Of a stretch of 27,720 nt of DNA, positions 15,718-23,023 are shown one piece after another. The notes beneath the pieces were generated by a model, which did no database searches, was not told the DNA's origin, and saw only the letters and a list, made by a program, of their open reading frames with translations. The stretch is from CALCNS01 sp937897315 (GTDB taxonomy: Bacteria > Bacillota > JAAYKD01): the NCBI GenBank assembly GCA_036744005.1, contig DAINOJ010000023.1, positions 1-27,720 of the forward strand, written 5' to 3'. A program made the translations under genes and the position numbers. How positions within the stretch are numbered: the stretch's first letter is position 1; each line of letters starts with the position of its first letter.

Positions 15718-16050
15718 ATGAGTAAAAGACTGAAGGTTGCTCTTGTTGGTGGAGTTTTATTGGGGCTTGTTTGCGTCATAGGGGCAAGTGTTCGTTCGGG
15801 CTTTGCCGCTTCACCCATCTTCGTTTTCTCGTTATGGTACAACCGAGTGATTATTGGTTTAGTGATTGGTGCTCCATGGGGTCCATCGAGCAGAAATCAA
15901 GCACTTTTTCGCGGCGCGTTGCTGGGTCTCATGGTTTCCTTCGCCTTTTACTGTTCCACGGGGTTTGAGGACCCAGTCAGTTTTGTAGCCGGGATTGTCT
16001 ATGGCGTGATTCTGGAAGCTTGGCTCTTGCGCTCGAAGAGTAGTGAATAA
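15718..16050 (+). CDS. Small membrane protein, about four transmembrane segments
   Basis: This 110-residue protein begins at ATG 15718 behind TTGGAGGTG; a longer frame opens at GTG 15688 but lacks a ribosome binding site. Hydrophobic segments lie at about residues 7-24, 29-50, 66-83 and 86-104, with a short basic C-terminus (RSKSSE). It is glycine-rich in the helices (VGGVLLGLVC, VIIGLVIGAPWG), which suggests tight helix packing. I do not recognise the family. A strong terminator follows at 16116, so it ends a transcription unit. Confidence 0.65.
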   Translation: MSKRLKVALVGGVLLGLVCVIGASVRSGFAASPIFVFSLWYNRVIIGLVIGAPWGPSSRNQALFRGALLGLMVSFAFYCSTGFEDPVSFVAGIVYGVILEAWLLRSKSSE

Positions 16051-16115
16051 GAGATTGTTCGCTACTTAGTTTAAGATTGTTCGCATCTTACATGGTGTCA
16101 AAGTCATAATTTGTT

Positions 16116-16147
16116 AAATCGAGAGTGAGTGATTTGCTCTCGATTTT
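16116..16147 (+). terminator. Rho-independent terminator
   Basis: AAATCGAGAG (16116-16125) pairs with CTCTCGATTT (16137-16146) around an 11-base loop, followed by TATT. It closes the unit ending at 16050. Upstream, AGATTGTTCGC is directly repeated at 16052 and 16074. The rest of 16051-16364 holds a degenerate L repeat and a promoter. Confidence 0.75.
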
Positions 16148-16235
16148 ATTGTACGTTGTAACAACTTAGTATTGCAATTAAAGCGCGCTTATTGTAAAAT
16201 CGAGTGGCAATGTTTACCATTATGGATATTTTGTA

Positions 16236-16283
16236 GATTAGTTAACATTTTGCTGCGAAAACGCGAAACATCTCCTATATTGG
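16236..16283 (+). repeat. Degenerate L-family repeat
   Basis: CATTTTGCTGCGAAAACGCG followed by AAACATCTCCTATATTGG aligns base for base with the L consensus core and right arm (for example 23667-23705), with several substitutions and one inserted A. Its right end merges with a putative -35 box. Confidence 0.55.
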
Positions 16284-16308
16284 TATTAGATTAATATTAA
16301 GTTATACT
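16280..16308 (+). promoter_or_regulatory. Putative sigma-A promoter for the pRiA4b-ORF3-domain gene
   Basis: TTGGTA (16280-16285) and TATACT (16303-16308) are 17 bases apart in AT-rich DNA, about 57 bases before the TTG start. The -35 overlaps the right end of the degenerate L repeat, so the repeat may have supplied part of the promoter. Confidence 0.45.
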
Positions 16309-16364
16309 TGCTCCATTAATACATAGACATGCTATGAGTTATTACATTATGGAGGGCGATAGAT

Positions 16365-17564
16365 TTGAAGGCTTATTTGCTACGTTTCGAATTTGAAGAT
16401 TCTAATCCCTTAATCTGGCGCGAAGTATGGATTCCAGCAGGTTACACGTTTGCAGAGTTGCATGATGTAATCCAGTATACAACGAATTTTACCAGCGGGT
16501 ATCCTAACAGAGGGTTTCACCCGTTTGACTTTTATTTCCCGTTGGAGAGACTGAGAATCACAGATGTGACTGCAGGTGACTACTTGTATTTGGCAAACAT
16601 GTTTAAGTATAAAGATGCCACTCAAGTTACATATGACACATATTTTGAACATAACAACGAGTTTATGTATACCTATGATTTTGAAGACGTTTGGAAAATC
16701 CAAATTCGTGTTCTCGATATCGATTTAAATTATAAATACGATTATGTTTATCTCAAAGATGGTTCAGGAACCGCACCACCAGAGGAGGTAGGTGGTATGA
16801 GTAGTTATTATTCCTTTCTTAATATTTTAAAGGATGACTCTCATCCCGAGCATGACAGCATTTGTGGTTGGCTAGAATCCCGACAATATGAAGAATTCGG
16901 AGTCCGTTCTTTAAGACAAAAATTACGAAAGCAAACATTGAACAAAAGGAATAAAGAAGATACCGTGGACTACTTAATCCTCGATTATGTCTTCTACTTA
17001 ATCGAGTATTTTGGTGTAGTACCTTATAAACTTTTCATCGAGTTATTCTATGCACATAATAATTACCACTTAACGGAAGAACTGTTAGATGCGTTTCTTG
17101 AGAAGAAAAAGTCATATATCAACAAGTTATCTGTGATTGCCGACCCTAAGAGAAAAATCATTTACGCGGATATATTGGATTACTATAACAAGCTCGACCT
17201 TATCTTACTAAATCCTAACAAACTGGAGCATTATAAACCATCTAGACGTGAATTATTATCCGAACACAATGGTTCGTCTTATGAAAAGTCTAATGAGTTT
17301 CTTGCACTCATGCGTTATGTGACTAAGGAGTTTTTTCCGAGACAGATCACTAAAACTAGAAAAGTTTGCGATCAAATTCAATATTCCTTACGAGTCGGTC
17401 TAAGTAAAAATGATCTAAGAGGTATATATAGGAGTCAAGGGATATTGTTTAAAACGGAGAAGCAAGAACATCTCTTTTGGATTGTAGTAGATCAGCTCGA
17501 TAGAATGACGATCAAGTGGTGGTTAAACGGTCATTCTCCTTTGAGTTTACAGAATAGATCATGA
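16365..17564 (+). CDS. Plasmid pRiA4b ORF-3-like domain protein with an uncharacterised C-terminal half
   Basis: The 399-residue protein starts at TTG 16365, seven bases after GGAGGGCG; the first ATG lies far inside the conserved domain. Residues 1-165 match the pRiA4b ORF-3 (IS1096 TnpR-like passenger) domain: AYLLRFEFEDSNPLIWREVW, IPAGYTFAELHDVIQ, YTYDFEDVW (102-110) and GTAPPEEVGG (135-144). The family is widespread and has no settled function, and its link to transposition is only historical. Residues about 190-399 are helical and charged, ending in MTIKWWLNGHSPLSL; this half resembles the C-terminal parts of SEC-C-associated Bacillota proteins only loosely. The gene is visibly more AT-rich than its neighbours, suggesting transfer. 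A toroid-fold gene follows after 29 bases. Confidence 0.8.
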   Translation: MKAYLLRFEFEDSNPLIWREVWIPAGYTFAELHDVIQYTTNFTSGYPNRGFHPFDFYFPLERLRITDVTAGDYLYLANMFKYKDATQVTYDTYFEHNNEFMYTYDFEDVWKIQIRVLDIDLNYKYDYVYLKDGSGTAPPEEVGGMSSYYSFLNILKDDSHPEHDSICGWLESRQYEEFGVRSLRQKLRKQTLNKRNKEDTVDYLILDYVFYLIEYFGVVPYKLFIELFYAHNNYHLTEELLDAFLEKKKSYINKLSVIADPKRKIIYADILDYYNKLDLILLNPNKLEHYKPSRRELLSEHNGSSYEKSNEFLALMRYVTKEFFPRQITKTRKVCDQIQYSLRVGLSKNDLRGIYRSQGILFKTEKQEHLFWIVVDQLDRMTIKWWLNGHSPLSLQNRS

Positions 17565-17593
17565 GATTTTCATCACAAAGAGGGTGAATCACC

Positions 17594-18436
17594 ATGTTTA
17601 AAGAGGGTAAGTGGGCTAAGCAAATCCTTTTGCAGCAACGATCCGATGGCGGTTGGGGCTACTTTCATTCCTTGGCGCGCCCTCAAATGGGGGAACTTAC
17701 GACGGAGCAAGCGCTGCGACGATTGAGCCGGTTGGGTTTTACCATGGAGGATGAACCCATAGCCCGGGCGGTCCAATATTTGGAGGACTGTCTCTTGCAC
17801 CGAATCTGCACTCCCGATCGAGTCGAAAAGACGCACGATTGGGAAATTGGGACGCAGATGATGTTCGCTGCTTGGATTCGACACTTCAAAAAAGAAAATA
17901 AGCATGCGAATCATGTGGCACATTGTTGGGCACAGGTCATACACGAAGCGTTTATATCCGGCGAATATAGTGAGACCCATTATCTTCGCGGGTTCTTACA
18001 GATGTTCGGCAAGCCACCAAAAGGTCCGCGGCTGCTCGATTTTGTCCATTTCTACGTCGTTTCGCTCATAGCAGAGGAGTTGGATGCGCCCACAGAAAGC
18101 GCAGTGTTTGACTATATATTGCAGAAGCAAAGTGGAATCTACTATATTTACAATCATCCATTGGAAACATTGCCCGCAAACTTTGCGTCCAAGCAGACGA
18201 GTTATTATTTGGCCACTGCCGAAGTGCTATCTGCTTATCCCAGAAGCCACGCCAAGATGCAGTTTGTTATCGAATGGTTAGAGAAAAACCGTAATGCGCG
18301 CGGGAAGTGGGATTTGGGTGCAGAGGCGAACGATGGGGTCTACTTTCCGTTGTCGGAACATTGGAGAACGAATGAAAACCGTGAACACGATTGCACGTAT
18401 CGCATAGAAAAGTTGTTGTCTAAACTTAAATTATAA
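17594..18436 (+). CDS. Prenyltransferase/squalene-cyclase-like alpha/alpha-toroid protein
   Basis: The 280-residue soluble protein begins at ATG 17594 after GAGGGTG. QRSDGGWGYF (15-24) and NARGKWDLG (234-242) are QW-type repeats of the terpenoid-cyclase/prenyltransferase toroid, and TTEQALRRLSRLGF is the matching outer helix. The protein is far shorter than a squalene-hopene cyclase and shows no DxDD or DCTAE catalytic motif, so cyclase activity is not supported. I recall similar hypothetical proteins in Clostridia, with function unknown. Base composition is closer to the window average than that of the AT-rich gene 29 bases upstream, yet the spacing suggests one transcript. Confidence 0.7.
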   Translation: MFKEGKWAKQILLQQRSDGGWGYFHSLARPQMGELTTEQALRRLSRLGFTMEDEPIARAVQYLEDCLLHRICTPDRVEKTHDWEIGTQMMFAAWIRHFKKENKHANHVAHCWAQVIHEAFISGEYSETHYLRGFLQMFGKPPKGPRLLDFVHFYVVSLIAEELDAPTESAVFDYILQKQSGIYYIYNHPLETLPANFASKQTSYYLATAEVLSAYPRSHAKMQFVIEWLEKNRNARGKWDLGAEANDGVYFPLSEHWRTNENREHDCTYRIEKLLSKLKL

Positions 18437-18458
18437 TGTCGTTGGAACCATTTTAAGC

Positions 18459-18487
18459 CTAAGGGGACTGTCCCCTTAGTGGTAAAT
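18459..18487. repeat. Degraded family A palindrome
   Basis: CTAAGGGGAC-T-GTCCCCTTAG (18459-18479, central T 18469) is intact, and the right arm continues TGGTAAAT to 18487, but the left outer arm has been lost (TTTTAAGC instead of ATTTACCA). It lies 22 bases after the toroid gene stop codon. Confidence 0.75.
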
Positions 18488-18519
18488 ACTTAAATCTATA
18501 TCAGAGAGGATGATTTGAG

Positions 18520-18906
18520 ATGAAAGGTCATAAAGTTTTCGCATTTGTGCCGGTTTTTGCAGCGGTTCTGCTGTTAAGCAGCGGCTGTTGGGGTTCGAAG
18601 GGCAGCGTAGTCATCTTGGAAAAGCCGGGGAATACGCAGTTTGACGTGAGTTTCGATACATGGAGCGACAGCAGTAAATGCGAAATGTCACTAAATAAAG
18701 GCGACGAGGTGCGGGTGGAAGTGGCGCTGGAGAGTGGCGAGCTCGATTTGAGCATGCGCGGCAAGAAGGGGAGCGAGCCGTATACGGGGAACGATATTAA
18801 AGAAATCGCGTTTACGGTGAAAGCGGACGAGACCGATGTGTATGTCTTCCGTTTTAGCGGTGCCAAAGCCAGCGGAATCATGACGTTAATGAAGGTAACG
18901 AAGTAA
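18520..18906 (+). CDS. Small lipoprotein of unknown function
   Basis: This 128-residue protein has a lipoprotein signal (KVFAFVPVFAAVLLLSSGC; lipobox SSGC, Cys at about residue 23). The mature part is a roughly 100-residue beta-rich domain with charged strands (KGDEVRVEVALESGELDLSM) ending in DVYVFRFSGAKASGIMTLMK. The pattern is like small jelly-roll or Ig-like exported proteins, but I do not recognise a named family. ATG 18520 follows GAGAGGATG. It precedes a membrane-protein gene with 67 bases between them. Confidence 0.7.
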   Translation: MKGHKVFAFVPVFAAVLLLSSGCWGSKGSVVILEKPGNTQFDVSFDTWSDSSKCEMSLNKGDEVRVEVALESGELDLSMRGKKGSEPYTGNDIKEIAFTVKADETDVYVFRFSGAKASGIMTLMKVTK

Positions 18907-18973
18907 TCGTTATGGTATGGGAATTGCGCTTCTATTTGTGTAGTTACATTTCGATTCATATGGAGGTGTTTCG

Positions 18974-19288
18974 TTGAAGAAGTTGTTGCCTTATGTGCTT
19001 TGTTGCGCTAACGCATTTTATGGCTTACCGTTGTTGGGCGAATCGACAGGCGGTTTTATGTTGATATTGTTGATCGCCATACCGCTCATCTGCCTAGTGG
19101 TTTCTTTCATATTTGGCATGAAATATGGGTTGGATCTGCTGTATCCATTGGCGGTGGGGTTGGTGTTCGTGCCCACCATTTTCATGTATTATAACAGCTC
19201 CGCCAGTGTATACGTATTTGGATATGCGGCGCTGGCAATGCTGGGGATGTTTATCGGGAAAAGCCTAAGCGAGAGTAAGAAGATATAA
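18974..19288 (+). CDS. Small membrane protein, three to four transmembrane segments
   Basis: A TTG start at 18974 lies six bases after GGAGGTG (18962-18968) and begins MKKLLPYVLCC; the first internal ATG would remove the first helix. The 104-residue product has hydrophobic stretches at about residues 5-20, 27-46, 54-73 and 79-95 and a hydrophilic tail (KSLSESKKI). No family is recognised. It probably shares a transcript with the lipoprotein gene upstream. Confidence 0.6.
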   Translation: MKKLLPYVLCCANAFYGLPLLGESTGGFMLILLIAIPLICLVVSFIFGMKYGLDLLYPLAVGLVFVPTIFMYYNSSASVYVFGYAALAMLGMFIGKSLSESKKI

Positions 19289-19415
19289 CGAAGCAGATAG
19301 AATGACGTTTACATGTGTGTAGCGTAGACGCGAGTAGCATGTGCACTTTGTGCTTGCGTGTGATATGCAGAAACGCCAACCTAAGGCTATCTGGTTTCAA
19401 TATAGGAGGAGTAAG

Positions 19416-20195
19416 ATGAAATTTGTTTTGTCCTCATATGAGGTCGTTCGCCCGATGATCCAGGCGAATGTGGAAGAGAATGAGATTACGGTGGATTCGT
19501 TTTGGGAAGCGCATGTGCTAGAGAGCAATCATTATGTGATTGTCGATGGAGCAGATGTCGTGGGTTACGCGAGCATTCACAAGGCCAAGACGATGACCGG
19601 TTTTTATTTAAAAGAGTCGCATTTACAATATGGCAAAGAACTTTTCGAGCAGCTTAAGCGATATGAGCAGGTTACCAATGCCATGGTGCCTACGGGGGAC
19701 GAGGTTTTCTTGAGCCATTGTGTGGATAATTTTGCGCGCATGGAGAAGCAAGCGTTCTTTTCGATATACCGTGAGCAGGCACCCGAAGGGTTTCAGCGTA
19801 TCCCGTTGCGGTTTGAACGGGTAACAAGCGCAGCCGATGTCGAGTTGCTGAAGAGGGCCGGAGATTTTTTTGCTGAAGAACCCGTAGATAAGCTGTTTGA
19901 CGCGGGGTTTCATTATCGCATCTATGTGGTGTATCATGGCGAAGAGTTGGTGGGTTTTGGCGTGGTGGAAACCGGGCGTGTGTTGCGAGGCATTGCCAGC
20001 ATTGGCATGTACGTCATGGAGGAGAAGCGGCAAATGGGTTATGCCAAGAATATTTTGCGCCAACTCTGCGAAATGATGAGTAAAGAAGGCTACCGCTGCC
20101 GTTCGGGCTGTTGGTATTATAATCACAACTCGCTGAAGAGCATGGAAGCGGCAGGAGCATATTCGAAAACCCGCCTCCTGCGCTTCTATTTTTAG
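19416..20195 (+). CDS. GNAT-family N-acetyltransferase
   Basis: The 259-residue protein starts at ATG 19416, five bases after TAGGAGGA; a longer frame from GTG 19341 has no ribosome binding site. The C-terminal domain contains YVVYHGEELVGFGVVETG, then the acetyl-CoA loop EEKRQMGYA (202-210) and an NHNSLKSMEAAGAY segment close to the end, all standard for GNATs. The N-terminal 130 residues resemble a second GNAT-like half (HYVIVDGADVVGYASI). The acceptor is unknown. The leader shares the 16-mer TAAGGCTATCTGGTTT with the M20 gene leader. A family A palindrome begins one base after the stop codon. Confidence 0.8.
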   Translation: MKFVLSSYEVVRPMIQANVEENEITVDSFWEAHVLESNHYVIVDGADVVGYASIHKAKTMTGFYLKESHLQYGKELFEQLKRYEQVTNAMVPTGDEVFLSHCVDNFARMEKQAFFSIYREQAPEGFQRIPLRFERVTSAADVELLKRAGDFFAEEPVDKLFDAGFHYRIYVVYHGEELVGFGVVETGRVLRGIASIGMYVMEEKRQMGYAKNILRQLCEMMSKEGYRCRSGCWYYNHNSLKSMEAAGAYSKTRLLRFYF

Positions 20196-20196
20196 G

Positions 20197-20233
20197 ATTT
20201 ACCACTTAGGGGACAGTCCCCTAGGTGGTAAAT
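20197..20233. repeat. Palindromic repeat, family A
   Basis: The arm ATTTACCACTTAGGGGAC (20197-20214), central A (20215) and the complement with one mismatch (20216-20233). It starts one base after the TAG of the upstream GNAT gene. Confidence 0.9.
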
Positions 20234-20306
20234 TTATGAGTTGGGTCAGAGGCCTTTGAGAAATGCAGCGTTAATCCATCCGGTTTCAAAGAGATGAGGT
20301 GGCAAC

Positions 20307-21041
20307 ATGACATTACCAGAAGCTATTGAGATTATGACCAGCGAGATCGCTTCTGTTTTGAGCGATGCAGTGTCGAGCATGTACTTATATGGATCGGTTG
20401 CCGTGGGTGATTTCCGGTTTGGCTGGAGCGATATCGACATCTTAGTGCTTACAAATAAAGAATTGACGGAGCAGCAGGCCGAGAGGCTTTTGCTGCTTCG
20501 TCAATTTTTAACCGAAAAGTATGAAGATTGCACGTTTTTCAGGGCTTTTGAGGGAGCTATTGTTGCAGAAGATGTGTTTTCGCTTGGCAAAACTGGAAAG
20601 GTTGTATATTGGGGAACCAGTGGACAGCGCTTCGCGGATTCGTATTGGTTAAGTAGTTTTAGCTTGTTAGAGTTGCTGGAGAGTGGAATTTTGCTGAGAG
20701 GAAAGGATGTGCGTGGGCGTATGCTGCGGCCATCGTATGCTCAATTGTGTGAGGAAACCCGGCAATACATGCAAGCGGCGCGAAAACATGGTGATTCAGT
20801 GGGTTGGATGCTCGACCTTTGCCGCGGCTTATACACTGTGTGCACGGGGATGGTGACATCGAAAACCCGCGCAGGAGAGTGGGCCTTGCAAGAAGATGTT
20901 TGCCCCAATGTAGAAGTGCTGCAAAGGGCCGTGATGATTCGCAAAGACCCCCTAAAACACTCGAAAGAGGATTGGATTGTGGATAACGCAATCATTCAAC
21001 GTTTTGCTGACGTGCTCGAGCGAAATTTACCAAATAGGTAA
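20307..21041 (+). CDS. Aminoglycoside nucleotidyltransferase-like protein (AadA/ANT(9)-like)
   Basis: The 244-residue protein carries the nucleotidyltransferase fold motif YGSVAVGDFRFGWSDIDILV (28-47), the G-S-x(n)-D-x-D pattern with catalytic Asp at 42 and 44. It also has the AadA-type C-terminal helical domain (SYAQLCEETRQYMQ, WMLDLCRGLYTVCTGMVTSK, KTRAGEWAL). AadA and ANT(9) adenylylate streptomycin/spectinomycin. Length and both domains fit, but many Bacillota homologues have no tested drug target, so resistance is only a possibility. The RBS GAGGTGG precedes ATG 20307. The last five codons and the stop (21024-21041) are made of dispersed-repeat sequence, so the native C-terminus has probably been replaced. 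Confidence 0.8.
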   Translation: MTLPEAIEIMTSEIASVLSDAVSSMYLYGSVAVGDFRFGWSDIDILVLTNKELTEQQAERLLLLRQFLTEKYEDCTFFRAFEGAIVAEDVFSLGKTGKVVYWGTSGQRFADSYWLSSFSLLELLESGILLRGKDVRGRMLRPSYAQLCEETRQYMQAARKHGDSVGWMLDLCRGLYTVCTGMVTSKTRAGEWALQEDVCPNVEVLQRAVMIRKDPLKHSKEDWIVDNAIIQRFADVLERNLPNR

Positions 21042-21072
21042 GCGTTTTGTTGCGAAAGCGAGACGTCCCTAC
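21025..21072 (+). repeat. L-family repeat overlapping the 3' end of a gene
   Basis: ATTTACCAAATAGGTAAGCG followed by TTTTGTTGCGAAAGCGAGAC and GTCCCT aligns with the L copy at 23651-23705. Bases 21025-21041 are inside the nucleotidyltransferase gene and supply its TAA stop. It lies between convergent genes, with only AT-rich spacer to the thioesterase stop codon at 21083. Confidence 0.8.
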
Positions 21073-21082
21073 CCTAAAAAAC

Positions 21083-21502
21083 TTATTTTAGATTTTTGGC
21101 TTGTTCCATGAGTCGTGCTTCTTCTTCGTTTTCGGGTAGCGGTAAGATGATGCCGTGGGGTTTCTTTTTGCTATGGGAATCGACGCAAACAAAAGTAATA
21201 TAGCCATCTACCGAGATGTTGGTGCCATCGATGTCGGTCACTTTGCCGTAAACAGTAAGACTAGTGGTTCCGGCAAGCACCACTTGTGTGGTAATTTGAA
21301 TAATCTGTCCCTTCGTGGCGGGCTTGGCAAACTTTAGGCCGTGCAGCTTCACACAAACAATCTCCTCGGCGTTCCCATGAAGGGTTGCCGCTGCGATAAA
21401 AGAGCTTTCTACAAACCATTCGCTCATTCTTCCGGCAAATAAGGTGCCGTGGTGATTTAAGTCCTCAGATTTGACTAATCTTGTTGTGATGTATTGTTTC
21501 AT
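21083..21502 (-). CDS. Hotdog-fold acyl-CoA thioesterase (YciA/BACH-like)
   Basis: The 139-residue single hotdog domain has the family opening LVKSEDLNHHGTLFAGRMSE, followed by the long central helix and CVKLHGLKFAKPATKGQIIQ. These enzymes hydrolyse acyl-CoAs to CoA and free acid. In the usual WxDE catalytic segment the Asp is replaced: EWFVES keeps the neighbouring Glu but has Val at the Asp site. I believe this is a Clostridial subgroup trait, and substrate range or activity may differ. ATG 21502 follows AAGGAGG on the minus strand. It is transcribed divergently from the lipoprotein gene at 21643, and the 140-base gap contains direct repeats. Confidence 0.82.
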   Translation of the reverse strand: MKQYITTRLVKSEDLNHHGTLFAGRMSEWFVESSFIAAATLHGNAEEIVCVKLHGLKFAKPATKGQIIQITTQVVLAGTTSLTVYGKVTDIDGTNISVDGYITFVCVDSHSKKKPHGIILPLPENEEEARLMEQAKNLK

Positions 21503-21642
21503 AATAGAACCTCCTTATAACGATTGCATATCGCGTAAAGGAGTTCCACATTTCTTTGTATAACCCTTTTATCGTAGCCTGCTGCTTTGTATCCCTTTAT
21601 CATAATGGCTTAGTATAACGATTCACTTATAGGAGGTCGGCA

Positions 21643-22925
21643 ATGAAAAAACATCTGGTTTTGTCTTAGCTTTGTTGCTTTTGTTATCGGCTTGTACGCT
21701 GCAAACGGCAGAGCCGAAAAAGCGATCTGTGGAGGAGTTACGAGCGCAAATCGAGATTCACAAAACGGAGAAGAAGCACCTGTTGGTATATGAAGATGCG
21801 CTACAGATCATTGAGCTTAACGCCGAGGATACGCAAGCTTATTTGGATGCGGTAGTGGCGCTGGCGGAGCTTACGAAGGAACACTATGCCGAAATTGACC
21901 GTTTGCTGGCGTTGGCGACGCAAAATGTCAAAGACACGCAAGTTTTGGCGAAGTGGGCGAGGGAGAATCAGCCGCAGGTGTCGTTCACTATCCCGTTTAT
22001 CTCGGATACCAATCAAGAAGAAGAAATCAATTATGCCGGCACGATTCCGGGCAATTTGACCAATGCCGCGAAATATTGGAACAATTGGTGGCAGGGTGGT
22101 TTATTGGCTTGGCAAGGGGATTGGGTGTATTTTTCGCAGCCCAACGAGGACTTTGCGCTGTATAAGGTGCGAGCCGATGGCAGCGAGCTGCAGCGATTGG
22201 GTGACGCACATGGTCATAGTTTAAATGTAACAGCAGATTGGCTAACGTATTTGAATCCACAAGATGGAGACAAGATCTACAAAATGCGCACCGACGGCAG
22301 CATGAACTCGGTGTTTTTGAATGAAGAAAGCGCGTTTGTCAGTGTTGCGGGGGACTGGGTGTATTTTGCCGGGGACCGTTTATATAAAATGCGTCACGAT
22401 AGTAGCGAAAAAATAGCACTCACAGAGGAACTGGCGATTTTCCCCTGTGTCTATGAGGATTTTGTATATTATGCGGTCAAGAGTGAAAGCGGTGGGTTAT
22501 GGCGCGTTTCGGTGGAGGGTGGTGAACCAAAGCAAATTGCCCAAGGGTTTGTGCAGACATATTGCCTGGTCGATGACTGGGTGTATTATGTCGATCATAA
22601 TCAATGGCACAAGTTATGGCGTGTAAAACCAGATGGCACAGGGGCAGAGTTGGTGTTTGACTCAGACGAAAAGATATCTGCTTTCAATGTTTCACAGGAG
22701 CTTATCTATTTGAGTTTGGGGGTGTCGGAAGAGCAGGATGGCTTTAGTGTGGGTTCCGTCATCGTTGCTTTGAATCGTGAGACGCTGGAGAAGGTGTGGT
22801 CGGTCGATGCCGATACGGAACCGCTGTGTTTGGGACCTGAGGGGAAGTTGTACTTCTTTAAATACCGCGAAAACATGGCATGGTACTCGGTCGACCAAGA
22901 AGGCCATGTAGAAAAGATAAGGTAA
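21643..22925 (+). CDS. DUF5050-like beta-propeller lipoprotein, start codon out of frame at an A6 tract
   Basis: A consensus AGGAGG (21631-21636) and ATG 21643 are followed by AAAAAA (21646-21651), but that frame stops at TAG 21667. One extra A would read MKKTSGFVLALLLLLSAC, a perfect lipoprotein signal with lipobox LSAC, continuing in the long frame to 22925. As written, the only in-frame start is TTG 21672, which leaves no basic n-region. The mature part begins with a helical, TPR-like segment (RSVEELRAQIEIHKTEKKHL). It then has repeated blades DWVYFSQ...LYKVRADG, DWLTYLN...IYKMRTDG, DWVYFAG...LYKMRHD and DWVYYVD...LWRVKPDG, typical of DUF5050 propellers. Probably an exported binding or scaffold protein. 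The shift may be phase variation, transcript slippage, a mutation or a sequencing error. Confidence 0.8.
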
Positions 22926-22932
22926 ATTAAAA

Positions 22933-22967
22933 TTTACCACTTAGGGGACAGTCCCCTAAGTGGTAAA
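22933..22967. repeat. Perfect palindromic repeat, family A
   Basis: TTTACCACTTAGGGGAC (22933-22949), central A (22950) and its exact complement (22951-22967). Just upstream, GGTAAATT-AA-AATTTACC (22921-22938) forms an overlapping second inverted repeat that includes the lipoprotein stop codon. The palindrome abuts a conventional terminator at 22967-23002. Confidence 0.9.
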
Positions 22968-23002
22968 AAACACACAGCGAAATGTTATCTGCTGTGTGTT
23001 TT
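22967..23002. terminator. Bidirectional Rho-independent terminator
   Basis: AAAACACACAGC (22967-22978) pairs perfectly with GCTGTGTGTTTT (22991-23002) around a 12-base loop. An A-run precedes it (22965-22970) and T-rich DNA follows, so it works in both directions between the convergent lipoprotein (plus) and PPC-domain (minus) genes. Confidence 0.85.
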
Positions 23003-23023
23003 GTGTTATATAAAGATTAGTTC

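Noticed and set aside
16365..17564. Transposase or IS1096-like insertion sequence
   Set aside because: The pRiA4b ORF-3 domain is historically linked to IS1096, but no transposase, terminal inverted repeats or target duplication flank the gene.
17594..18436. Squalene-hopene cyclase
   Set aside because: Only short QW-like motifs are present; the DxDD catalytic motif and most of the family length are missing.
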